A stretch of DNA of 64,000 nt from Aaosphaeria pasadenensis. Its lineage: Eukaryota > Ascomycota > Dothideomycetes > Pleosporales. Both the position numbers and the translations under genes were made by a program. The DNA lies in assembly GCA_022813625.1 (NCBI GenBank), contig JAKLMB010000002.1, forward strand, positions 1,178,001 through 1,242,000, read 5' to 3'. Shown in pieces: positions 1 to 10,314 of the stretch (position 1 is its first letter; each line of letters starts with the position of its first letter). The notes under the pieces are model-generated. The model had not been told where the DNA came from. It did not search any database and was given only the letters and a program-made list of their open reading frames with translations.

Positions 1-2655
1 CATGACCACAACTGTCTTTCTCTCCCCAACCCTTCATTTGCGTTTCACATGACACGCACACACAAAGCACCACGTCTGGCTTGCCGTCCATCTGAGTAGC
101 CAGGATTCTTCGGATGGCTTTTTTCTCGGCGGATTTATTTTCATTGCCTTCTTCGTCCCCGGCTAGTCTGGATGCAGTCACCTGGAGTGTGCCACTCATT
201 CCTTTCCACAGAGCCCGGCCTCCACGCCGTCCCCTCCACTCGCGCTCCAGCAGGGCAATCAGGTAGCGTCGGGAGCCTAATAAAACCTCTGCGCAGAGCT
301 GGGTCAATGGTCGAGCCCTGCCACTGCATGTTATCAAAATTGCTACCTAGCACCACCCGTCCGATGATGCCGACTTGAACATCGAGCCTGGCAAGCATAG
401 AGACGCTGCGCAGAGAGTACGATGTCATAGTCTTTACCTTTGCTGCGCCCTTGGAACATCCAAAGTCCGATCTCTGCATTTTCCCTTCTCGATCCAACAC
501 AGTAAGACGTGTGATTAATGATGGCCAAACCGCAGCGCCACTATCAGCTGCAGCTGCCTACGTTGAACCATAGCTGCTATCGAACAATGCGATCAAAACC
601 AGGCAACGAATGCATCGTCCATGCTTCACCACGAACAATACTTATCTGGACCTGATTTTTCGTTCATTGATGCTTGTGGTGAAAAGGAGATGTGCTTTTC
701 GCTTGTAGTTGGATACCCTGGATTCGGCAACTCTCTAGACCATGGCACATCCCTCAACATGTCTCAGTGTGGTACAACACACCAAACCAACCGTCGCCTG
801 GTCACTAGCAACTCCTCCCTCCGACCCGACTTTATTCACAATCGCTCCATCAATACCCCCGCGCGCCTTTCTATGCTATGCGATGCGAACAATTGCTTTG
901 CAAACCTCGATGACCCTCCACCAAGCATTGATGCAGTGCGATCCACACCCGCTTTCCTACTGTTCGGACCCCTGCCGACAAACCAGCCGCTCGACCAATC
1001 ACGGATCTTCTAATTGTGGGCTCGCGTTACCTAAACGGTTCCCAAACGCCACATCCAATTCTTTTCCTGGGCTTATGACTTTCGTGTCAGCGGGGAGTTT
1101 GGAGTCTCTGAAGATCCACCCCGTCCCATCCCATCCACAGCCATCCATCCATTCCCATCGAAGCTTCCATTCCCTTGTTTCTAAATGTTTCCTTCTTACG
1201 ATGACGCACTGTAAATTTGTCTCCGACAGTAGCATCACTAGGCCGCGGAGGCTTTCTACGCGTTTCTTTCTTCCCCTTCCCTTCCCTTCCAACTCCCTGA
1301 GCCTTGCCTTGCCTTGCCTTGCCTTGCTAGCTAGGAGGTTCACAATGCGCAAAGCACGACCCCCAGTCCGATCCAACGGCCTTCGTCTTCGTATCCAAAG
1401 TGCTTTATTGCCGAGATTCTGCGAACATGACATGCACTCCATACACCCCGTAACAGCACAGTAGACGTTCCCATCATTCAGTCACCGGTCGCTGTGATTG
1501 TCTCGGACGGCTTCGTGCGTGCATACGTGCGTTGCCGTTGTGCGCGCTGCGTGCTGCATGCTGCGTGCGCATCCCGGACGCCTGCTGATATCTATATTAC
1601 ACCAACACACGCATGCTCCCTGGAATGACTATTCAACAAAGCAAAGGTGAACGCTTATGACTATTTACTCGAAATAATTGTACACAACATATGCAACTAC
1701 CATGCGGCCATTGTTCAACCACTTACCCAGTACCTAAAGCGCATTCGAGGTAGGTGCGCGCGTGCGTGCGTATCACGAACGGTGTCTGATATCTTGCACC
1801 TACATACTCACAGGAATAACTCCGACGACAAACACTGTGATGCTTATATTCATTCACTCGTCATATCGTAACTGGACTCGACGTAGATACAACATATTCC
1901 CCTAACGCGGCACTTTTCTGTGTACCTAGTCGGTGCGTCGATACCCTACCTGCGTGCCTGCTTATCATTATCGAACCAAGCTCCTGAATCGAACGTTCAC
2001 GCGCCAGAATACCGATAGTAGGTATTGTGCTCCGGATATTAAACCGGAAAGCGACCGCATTTGATCGAACTCCTTTACGGAGTACTTTCGGCCATGATAT
2101 GACTATATGTTGTTCTCAACATTTTATGGTGTCGATGCTGTCACGTTACCGATTAGTCACCGCGTACAACGGGAACATAGGTAGTTCGATCACATGAAGG
2201 TACAGGTACACGTCGACGTCACTGTATCCCCATCTCAGACAACATTCATCACCTACTCACTTGACACTTTCGCGATACTCAAGACTTAGCGATGTATTAT
2301 TATCGACTAAACGACCTCTCTTTTCTAGTTCGCGCCCCACTTGTACATACATACAACAGCCAACCACCTATCCTCCCAAACGCAGACAATCGCAAAATGC
2401 AGCGTATTAATTAACCAATCGATAGACTGAAAACTACGAAGTCCTTACTCCAACGACAACAACGACAACAACCCCGATTCCCGTGGCTCGGCGCTGAGGA
2501 TATTTCGACGCCTAGCGACTCGCGAGCATGTCACGTGTCGCCAATATCAAAATCCCCCCCTGGCCCCCGGCGCACCCACGCGAGATGCTTTCACCCAATT
2601 GATCATAACCCACCACCAAAAGATGGCTGGAAAGAGATTATATGGGATGGAGAAT
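1..2655. other. Gene-free stretch at left edge
   Basis: I see no convincing gene here. The open frames are short (up to 240 codons), overlap one another on both strands, resemble no family I know, and lack joinable splice partners. The stretch has pyrimidine-rich runs, a pentanucleotide microsatellite near 1.3 kb and GTGC/CGTGC-rich low-complexity sequence near 1.5 kb. It may hold the far ends or untranslated parts of genes outside the window. Confidence 0.5.
1301..1327. repeat. GCCTT pentanucleotide microsatellite
   Basis: Five tandem copies of GCCTT followed by a partial copy, lying after a CCCTT/CCTTC-rich tract. It is a simple repeat with no coding context. Confidence 0.9.
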
Positions 2656-3292
2656 TTACAAGGCGAAGAGAGCCATGGCGAGGCCGGCGAGACCAGCACC
2701 GGCGATCTTGACGCCGTTGGCGGAGGCAGCACCGGGGGACTGGGTGGTGCCGGCAGCGGTGCCGGAGGGAGAGCCAGAGGCCTGGGATCCAGTGCCGGAG
2801 GGGGCGTTGGAGTTGGCAGCACCTGTCAACCACGCGTTAGCTTCAATTGGCCTTTTTCAACCACCACGCCTCGAGAACGAAGCAATTGGATGGAATTCAC
2901 GACTTACCGGTAGGGTTAGCAGAGTTGCTAGCGGCGGTGGAAGCAGGAGGGTTGACGAGGTCGCCGGCGGTCTGGGTGCTGGGGAAGTACTGGGCAGCGC
3001 AGGCAGCGAGGCACTTTGCGAACTCCTCGGTGGCGGACTTGGAGCCGTCGCCCTGGTCGCACTTGCGGGCGCACTCGTTGTTGGCGTTGGCCTGGGAGGA
3101 GTTGGGGCGCGCGACGCCGAGGCAGGCTGCCTGGCACATCACGTCCTTGGGGTCGCAGGCCAGCGCGCAGCTGACCTCGGGTCGGAGGCTGGCGCTCACG
3201 ACGCTGGGAGCGGCGGTGAGGGAGGCGGAGGCTTCCTGGGGGAAGGCGAAGGCGCCGGCGGCGAGGGCGAGGACGATGGCTGCGTACTTCAT
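2656..3292 (-). CDS. Small Cys-rich GPI-anchored secreted protein
   Basis: Two exons, 3292..2908 and 2822..2656, joined across a GTAAGT...CAG intron in phase, give 183 residues. Residues 1-17 (MKYAAIVLALAAGAFAF) are a signal peptide. The mature part has eight cysteines arranged as four CxxxC pairs (SCALAC, VMCQAAC, NECARKC, AKCLAAC). A Ser/Thr/Gly/Pro-rich linker follows, and the protein ends in a hydrophobic tail (KIAGAGLAGLAMALFAL) typical of GPI attachment. This matches the fungal family usually labelled GPI-anchored serine-threonine-rich protein, which is found at the cell surface and whose function is unknown. The cysteine spacing is not classic CFEM. The start was chosen because it immediately precedes the signal peptide; the 27 in-frame codons upstream are low complexity. 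Confidence 0.85.
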
Positions 3293-4024
3293 TGTGATGG
3301 TGATGGTGATTGTGGTGTTTGTTTGTTGGTGGTTTTGGATTTTGTTGTTTGTTGTTGGATCGGATGGAAGCAAGGGATGGATGCTTTCTTTTCGAGCGAA
3401 TTAATTAATAAGAATATGGGTAACGATTGTTTGGTTTTATGTAGCGAGTGTGTCGAATTAACGAGAGTATGAATAGTTCAACCGAACGGTGTTCGAGTGA
3501 AGAGAGAAGAAAGAAGTTCGAATGATTGTTGTTGAGGTGAAGAAGAAAATCCGGGGCAAAAGACATCAGGCGAGGGCGTTGACCCTAATTTATTGCAAGT
3601 CAACATTCGGGTCTCCCGCCCTGACTTTGCGTCTCTTGGAACTCTCTCCTGAGTTTCTCTTGCACGGGACGGCCCAAGCGCCGAATACATTTATTGGTGG
3701 GACTGGGGTGGGAAAATGGATCTAATCTACTCCTGGCCACTAGCACCCGAGAGTAAATAGAGGGTGTCCTATCGGAAACGGTATTGCGTAGCGATTGGCA
3801 AGGATGCTGCCTGCGGATCAACATTAGACTAGACTTAGTATAGATTAGCTCATTTCCATAATAGAACACCCTTTTTAGGACTGACTGACACACCCTGCCT
3901 TTGCTTCTGCTGGGCTGGGTGGATGAGGTCACGCGTCTTCGCGTCTACCACGCACCTCCACCCAACGCGACACCAACCAACAATCATCCTCAACACCAGC
4001 GGAGGAACAGAGAGGAGAGGAGGC
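3293..4024. other. Divergent intergenic region, secreted protein / mph1
   Basis: This 0.7-kb spacer lies between the 5' ends of two divergent genes and presumably holds both promoters. Next to the secreted-protein start it has GGTGAT/GTGTTT-rich sequence (CA-rich on the coding strand). I see no coding frame of note. Confidence 0.6.
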
Positions 4025-7000
4025 ATGGACAGCGACGACGATGACTACGGCGACCTGGACGACACGGCCTTCCTAGAAGCCGCCACCCAGTACGACGACG
4101 ACCACAACACCACCTCATTCCACTCGCTGCCTCGGCCACCGCCCAAACGACGGAAGATTGACCACTCTAATGAAAGGAGGACCACCACCCCGTTCATTCC
4201 GCCAAGGCCAGCAGCGCTGCAACAAACAACCCGGTCCAGCAGAAGGGGCCCCTTTATCGATTCAGATTCAGACGAAAAGGAGAATCTCGATGATGATGAG
4301 GAAAATGTCGACGATGCTGATTTCGAACCACCTCGTTCCCGCAATAATAATGTTGTCGCCGCTGTCGTCGCCAAGCGTGCATCGCCAAGTATCTCAGACG
4401 ACGACGACGCATCGGAATATGAATCCACCCACGACAACAGCCCAGCGAAATCAAATCGCACCAAGCGACAAAGGAAATCACCAGGCCATGTGGACGCGGA
4501 AGCAGCATGGAAGAAAATCATGCCGAAGACGAAGAAGGATTATATCCACACGCCTACCAATGTCGTGGACTTGACGGATATTTTCCAAACCCAGCCGCCG
4601 CTGGAGAACTCGCCGCCTTGGAGGACCCGCGGCGCGATTTGGTCGAAGCCGACTACTGCGAGTATTGGGGTCCACAAGCCCGCTGGGAAAGAGAAGGAGG
4701 GAAATGGGGGGCGCGAAGGTGTGAAGACGATGGTGGATCCTGGCAGGCAGTCGATATCTTCGCGACCGAAACCACGACCTCCGTCTCCTGAGGAGGATGA
4801 GTTTGATACGTTGATTGACATAGACGCCATCAATGATGATATTCTCGATCAATATCCGGACGTAGTGCCGGTCCAGGACACGAGCAACGACGCCTACGAT
4901 CCGGCGCAAGAGCTTGCGGATCTACCATCTGATGCGTTTGAATCGAATCCGTCGTCTCCTCAGAAAGAAGACAATGACGTTACGTTCATGTCCGAGAAGA
5001 GGCATCGGCTCGTAGCTCCGCAGACTGGACTGCGCCAAACGACGTTGTTCGGGCGTGGCAGCTTCAGCGAGGTTCCGGCATCACAGGCGAACAAACGCTA
5101 CAATTTCGTTGCTAGCCAAAAGAATGAGCCTCCCACTCACCACAAGCTAGACACCGAAGCGATGAAGACGTGGGTGTATCCTATCAATCTCGGGACGATC
5201 CGAGACTACCAGTTCAATATCGTGGCTCGTGGTCTATTTCACAACCTTCTGGTCGCACTGCCTACAGGCCTGGGGAAGACTTTCATTGCGGCGACTATAA
5301 TGCTTAACTGGTTTCGATGGACCACCGAGGCGCAGATCGTGTTCATGGCTCCGACCAGGCCTCTCGTCGCGCAGCAGGTCCAGGCGTGTTTTGGGATCGC
5401 GGGTATACCACGCTCCCAGACGTCGATGCTCACCGGAGGTGTGAAGACTGGCCTACGAGCTGACGAATGGGCTCATAAGCGCGTCTTTTTCATGACGCCA
5501 CAGACCCTCTTGAACGACTTGAAAAGTGGCATTGCTGACCCGAAGAGAATCGTTCTGCTGGTAGTAGACGAGGCGCACAAGGCCACGGGATCATACGCCT
5601 ACACTGAGGTAGTCAGCTTCATGCGACGTTTCAACCCGAGCTATCGCGTTCTCGCCCTGACTGCCACGCCCGGAAGCGACGTCGAATCCGTGCAAAAAGT
5701 GATTGACGGACTAGACATCTCTCGCATTGAGATACGAACGGAGAACTCACTGGACATCAAGACGTACGTGCACAAACGGAGAGTAGAGACCCAAGTCTTC
5801 AATAAGAGCGATGAAATGGATCTCTGCATGGAGTTGTACACGGAAGCTCTGCAGCCCATCATGAACAAACTCGCGGGGTTGAATGCCTTTTGGACCAAGG
5901 ATCCCCTCGCCCTTACGCCGTATGGCTGTACCCAGGCACGTGCGAAATACTTCACCGATGCTGGACGGAGCGTCAATTCCGGCGTGAAGATGATGGTGAG
6001 CGCCATCTTCCAGGCGCTTGCGTCGATATCGCAGGGAATGGAACTGCTCAAGTACCACGGAATACGTCCTTTCTACACGAAGATGATAGAGTTCCGAGAC
6101 TCGACGACGAGTGGGAAATCAAAGTACAAAAAAGAAATTTGCGACAGCAAGAGCTTCAAGAAGCTCATGGGCACACTGCAGACGTGGGTGCTGAAGGACG
6201 AATTCATCGGACATCCAAAGCTGGACTACCTCGTCCAAGTCATCCTACAGCACTTCGCCGACGCCGCGGAAGGCAGGAATCCCGATGGCGCTGCTCCGTC
6301 AGAGACACGTATCATGGTCTTCGCGCATTGGCGCGACAGTGCCGAGGAGATCGTGAGGGTCTTGAAGAGGCACGAACCCATGATCCGACCGCGCGTGTTC
6401 GTCGGGCAGTCGAACGCGAAGAATTCAGAAGGCATGCAGCAAAAAGACCAGCTGAACGCGATCGCGGATTTCAAGCAGGGTCTGTTCAACACGCTCGTTG
6501 CGACATCCATTGGCGAGGAAGGGTTGGATATCGGCGAGGTCGATCTCATCATATGCTATGACTCCAAGGCATCTCCCATCCGCATGCTGCAGCGCATGGG
6601 CCGAACCGGCCGCAAGCGTGAAGGAAGGATCATTCTGTTGCAAATGAAAGGCAAGGAGGAGAACGACGCAAACAAGGCGAAGGATAGTTACGAGAAGATG
6701 CAGGAGCTTATTGCCGAGGGATCGAGATTCGCTTTCCACGACGACGTCTCGCGGCGCATTCTACCCAGGGAGGCTCAGCCCGTGGTGGATAAGAGAGTGG
6801 TAGATATCCCGCTGGAGAATTCACAACCCGACTTCCTGCCCGAACCCAAGAAGAACGGCAGAGTGCCCAAACGACCGCCAAAGAAATTCCATATGCCGGA
6901 CAATGTCATCACCGGGTTCGTCACTGCGGGCAATATGAATCATGAAATTGCGCCCAAAGCAAAGGCAGCCAAGCGAAAGCCTGCACCGACATATCCTAGT

Positions 7001-8194
7001 GAAGAACTGTACTCGTTCCCACCTTTGCAAGAGGTGTTGCTAGACGACAAGCAGACTCAGGATCTCGCACGGCGGTTCCAGACGGTCTTCGACGACGAGG
7101 ACCAGCCAACAGTCGGTCCCGTAGATATGTGCAATCACCCTGCCCGACAGCGGTCGTTACCACGTACCCATCACTTCTCGCGGCCCGGGCAGGCAACGCA
7201 AAGGTTCGCGCAGACCCTACGAAAGATCCACACAGTTGACCTCGACCGGATCGAGCGATTTCGAACCCGCCAGCGCATTTCCGACCGTGAGGCGACGCCC
7301 GAGCGAGACGTCCGCGTGCCCAACGACGGCTACATCCCAGATCCCATCGCGCCGCCCGAACCCGTCCACGAAGAAGCATGGGCATCCGACGACCCAGCCT
7401 CGCAACCAATCCTCCACAAAGCCGTCAAACCCCGAGCGAAACCAGGCCCGAAACCCAAGCCAAAAACAACGACGACAGCGACCAACACTGCGAAGCCCAG
7501 CAACGCAGCTGCTCCCAAAACCCCCGCCCGTCGCGGCCGACCCCCCAAAAAAGCCACCGCTCCCATCGAACCACCCCCCGTGGAAGAAGCCCTCAACACC
7601 TCCCCAGAAGAAGTACGAGTCAAAACCCCCCGCTACCGCGCCTCCGAGTTCGTCGAAGAAGCCGAAGCGTCATCCCCTCCCCCCACCGACCCGCGCATGC
7701 GCCTCGCAACCCAAGGCATCGACCTCGGCTCCGACGACACCATCGGCTCCGACGAACTGCAAGACACGCAGGCCTACCTCCTCGACTCCGACCTCCGCGA
7801 CTTCATCGCCGACGAAAACGACGAGGAAGAAGAGGAGGTCCCCGAGTCGAGTCTCCCGAGCCTCGACATGAATGGGCTTGGCCGTGGGACACAGGCTGTC
7901 GTCAATGGCGCGAGGGATCGGCGGAGGAAACCTATGGCGAAGATCTTTACGAGCGATATCACGGACGACGGGGGTGGGGGTGCGGTGCTTAGTAGTGATT
8001 CTTCTGACGGGGGGGAGGACGAAGTGCTCGTCGGTCGTGCCGCGGCAAGGAAGGGAGGGAGAGCTGTGGTCGTGGACGACTCGGCGAGCGAGCGGGAGAG
8101 TCTGGACGAAGATGACGATGATGTACCGGTGCGAAAGGCTGTCCGGCCACGGAGGGTTATCATCGATGATGAGGATGAGAGTGATGATGATTGA
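4025..8194 (+). CDS. mph1: ATP-dependent 3'-5' DNA helicase Mph1 (FANCM family)
   Basis: A single 1389-codon exon encodes an SF2 helicase of the Mph1/FANCM/Hef family. These enzymes unwind D-loops and branched DNA and steer recombination and fork repair towards non-crossover outcomes in the nucleus. Motif I (PTGLGKT) lies near residues 411-418, motif II is DEAH at 515-518, TATPG follows, and the C-terminal helicase core carries EEGLDIGEVD and QRMGRTGRKREGR (about 850-865). The insert between the two RecA-like lobes has the length typical of the family. The N-terminus is acidic and disordered. The C-terminal 450 residues are low complexity (Pro/Lys-rich, then acidic) and end in Asp-rich sequence. 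I chose the ATG at 4025 (MDSDDDDYGD) over an in-frame one 34 codons upstream because an acidic start is usual in this family. No intron is needed. Confidence 0.95.
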   Translation: MDSDDDDYGDLDDTAFLEAATQYDDDHNTTSFHSLPRPPPKRRKIDHSNERRTTTPFIPPRPAALQQTTRSSRRGPFIDSDSDEKENLDDDEENVDDADFEPPRSRNNNVVAAVVAKRASPSISDDDDASEYESTHDNSPAKSNRTKRQRKSPGHVDAEAAWKKIMPKTKKDYIHTPTNVVDLTDIFQTQPPLENSPPWRTRGAIWSKPTTASIGVHKPAGKEKEGNGGREGVKTMVDPGRQSISSRPKPRPPSPEEDEFDTLIDIDAINDDILDQYPDVVPVQDTSNDAYDPAQELADLPSDAFESNPSSPQKEDNDVTFMSEKRHRLVAPQTGLRQTTLFGRGSFSEVPASQANKRYNFVASQKNEPPTHHKLDTEAMKTWVYPINLGTIRDYQFNIVARGLFHNLLVALPTGLGKTFIAATIMLNWFRWTTEAQIVFMAPTRPLVAQQVQACFGIAGIPRSQTSMLTGGVKTGLRADEWAHKRVFFMTPQTLLNDLKSGIADPKRIVLLVVDEAHKATGSYAYTEVVSFMRRFNPSYRVLALTATPGSDVESVQKVIDGLDISRIEIRTENSLDIKTYVHKRRVETQVFNKSDEMDLCMELYTEALQPIMNKLAGLNAFWTKDPLALTPYGCTQARAKYFTDAGRSVNSGVKMMVSAIFQALASISQGMELLKYHGIRPFYTKMIEFRDSTTSGKSKYKKEICDSKSFKKLMGTLQTWVLKDEFIGHPKLDYLVQVILQHFADAAEGRNPDGAAPSETRIMVFAHWRDSAEEIVRVLKRHEPMIRPRVFVGQSNAKNSEGMQQKDQLNAIADFKQGLFNTLVATSIGEEGLDIGEVDLIICYDSKASPIRMLQRMGRTGRKREGRIILLQMKGKEENDANKAKDSYEKMQELIAEGSRFAFHDDVSRRILPREAQPVVDKRVVDIPLENSQPDFLPEPKKNGRVPKRPPKKFHMPDNVITGFVTAGNMNHEIAPKAKAAKRKPAPTYPSEELYSFPPLQEVLLDDKQTQDLARRFQTVFDDEDQPTVGPVDMCNHPARQRSLPRTHHFSRPGQATQRFAQTLRKIHTVDLDRIERFRTRQRISDREATPERDVRVPNDGYIPDPIAPPEPVHEEAWASDDPASQPILHKAVKPRAKPGPKPKPKTTTTATNTAKPSNAAAPKTPARRGRPPKKATAPIEPPPVEEALNTSPEEVRVKTPRYRASEFVEEAEASSPPPTDPRMRLATQGIDLGSDDTIGSDELQDTQAYLLDSDLRDFIADENDEEEEEVPESSLPSLDMNGLGRGTQAVVNGARDRRRKPMAKIFTSDITDDGGGGAVLSSDSSDGGEDEVLVGRAAARKGGRAVVVDDSASERESLDEDDDDVPVRKAVRPRRVIIDDEDESDDD

Positions 8195-10314
8195 TTGATT
8201 AGCTACTTGGATTAACGACACGGATAATCAAAGAGGGAGCATATAGACAGGCAACTGGGAGGGAGGCTCAACAGCGGGTTATTGGCTATAGTGTGTATGT
8301 GCATTGGGGGCACGGTTTTATATCCCACACATTTTTTCCTCGTTTGGATAAGAAGCAGGAAGGGAGAAGAGCAATGGAAGCTAGCATTCGCCGCTTTTTA
8401 TAATCGATATGTATCTATATCTATTTAACTACACACTATCTGGTCGAAAATTTCGGGCATCAGACGAGAGCGAAGTGAAAATGCATGGGTATGGTCTTGC
8501 GAATGTTTTACCGTAGACGTTCGAAGGTTGTGTGAAGAGAGGGAGGGTAAAGCAGGCTATATTCTGTGAGTTCGTCTGTATGTTGAGTTGGTTTCACGAG
8601 CTGCGATATAATGGAGGTAGTATAAAGCTCCTGAGAAACGGATGTCAGCACTGCTCGTGGCGAGGACGAAATATAGATATCGAGTGAGTTGTGCGATGCT
8701 TGTCTCTTATATATGGGCATGTGTTTCGTGTGTATATCATGTATCTACGTGATTTTCATATGTACTGAGGAAGATGGTTATCCTTTGATATATTTCAGAT
8801 CATGAAGAGGAGTCGTGTTGTCTGCCCCTATGTCACCACCAAAACAAGCGTTTCAATGGTAATCGTTACAATGGTGTATGTTTAAAAATAAGTCCGAGAT
8901 ATTTTAAAGTCCTTCTTAGTTGTTACAACGTATTAAAATGTTCATCGATTATTCGTAATGACAGGGTGTCGCGATGGCAGTCGATCGTACTGGTCATGTC
9001 CATCTGAGGGCAGATGGTGATGTAGGTAGCTTTATCGATAAGCGGCACCCCCCGGACTTTCCCGCATCCGATTGGCCAGGGAAATGCGATGGAACGGCGG
9101 AAGAAATCGCATGACTTTAGTACAGTTCAGATGGGGTATGAGATTTCGCCGCAAGTCCGCCGAAAGGGGTTCCTTTGTAGGTTCCGGGTAGAATAAAATG
9201 GAAAAGGGAGGAAAGGCCGTTGGTTCATCTTGTTCGCCGCATGAATATTCGTCCATCAATAGAGAATTGTCCGGTGTAATTGGCCGTTGGCCGCCACACC
9301 GTTGAAGTTACAAAGTCATAGGTGGTACAGTAGAGGCCAGATCTCAACGACGTCCTCAATGATTACTATTAGCTCCCCGTCAGCGAGCAATCTCACCACC
9401 TCTCTTCCAAGTCCCAGTTATGATCTGATCACAGCGTGACTACTGCGTGCGACTTGCTTGTCCTTTTATTTTAATTTAGGTAGCCATATGATCCTTTGCT
9501 AAGACTCTCGTGTTTAATATCTATCCTCATCTCCCCCATCCATCTTGTTAGTTTGTATTTGTCAACACATCTACTTGCACCCATCTGGTACTGATACCAA
9601 CTGTTGTATCCATACTGGTTGATTAGAAGTTGCTTCCGTTCTCCGCCGGTATCATTGCCACTATTACCATACCATTGCAATTGGATTTTCCATAGGGCGG
9701 CCATCCGAGTCACAGCCTCATACATCGGCCAAAGGCGGAACTAAACCCGAAAGGGAATGATGAGAGAAGATTAGCGGAGTAGCGCCACCTATCTCCGTCA
9801 CCTCGTACCTGGCGCCTGGCTGCTTTCAACTGCTTTGTGTTCTTTTTTGTTCTTTTTCTCGACTTCACTACTCTTTTAAATTCTTCTAACGTCTTGTCTG
9901 GGCTTGACTTGGACGCTTTAAACTTCCCCGTACGCTAATTTCTCCGAGTCGGAGGAGACGACGCGAACTTATATTGAAACCACTATCTGGCCTCTTCCAC
10001 CTCAATAACCTAGACCACCATCTCCTCACCACCACACCCCCCACATATGCAATACATCCGGCTTCCACATCAATTTGCCGGTCGATACCTGTCTGTCTCT
10101 ACTTTCTAATCCTGTCACACGGCATTCCTCATATACAATCCGATCTGCAATATCTGGGACCTGGTACGTACCCCATTCCTCCTCTTCATATATGCACACC
10201 TCTCCGCATTCGCTCAATCACATCGGAACCATCATTGCTGACTTCGTGGAATCTTCTCAGACGTCCCTGGAGATCAATCTAGTCTAAACCCCCAAGACAT
10301 AGATCTCACACAAC
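8195..10314. other. Long spacer and ero1 upstream region
   Basis: 2.1 kb without a recognisable gene. The left part is AT-rich and would hold the mph1 3' untranslated region. The right part, from about 9.8 kb, is pyrimidine-rich and looks like promoter plus leader of ero1. Short frames on both strands show no known domains. A yeast-type UPR element core lies at 9432. Confidence 0.55.
9432..9438 (+). promoter_or_regulatory. UPRE-like core upstream of ero1
   Basis: CAGCGTG, inside ACAGCGTGAC, matches the core of the yeast unfolded-protein-response element bound by Hac1. It lies 883 bp before the ero1 start codon. ERO1 is a classic UPR target in yeast. A 7-bp match occurs by chance about once per 8 kb counting both strands, and filamentous fungal HacA sites differ somewhat, so this is only suggestive. 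Confidence 0.3.

Noticed and set aside
742..1464. 240-codon plus-strand open frame near the left edge
   Set aside because: Composition (Ser/His/Pro/Leu/Cys) follows the pyrimidine-rich DNA, an antisense frame overlaps it, and nothing in it resembles a known family.
2642..3472. 276-codon plus-strand Gly/Ala/Glu-rich frame
   Set aside because: Antisense of the signal-peptide protein, whose minus-strand reading has clear secretion and cysteine signatures.
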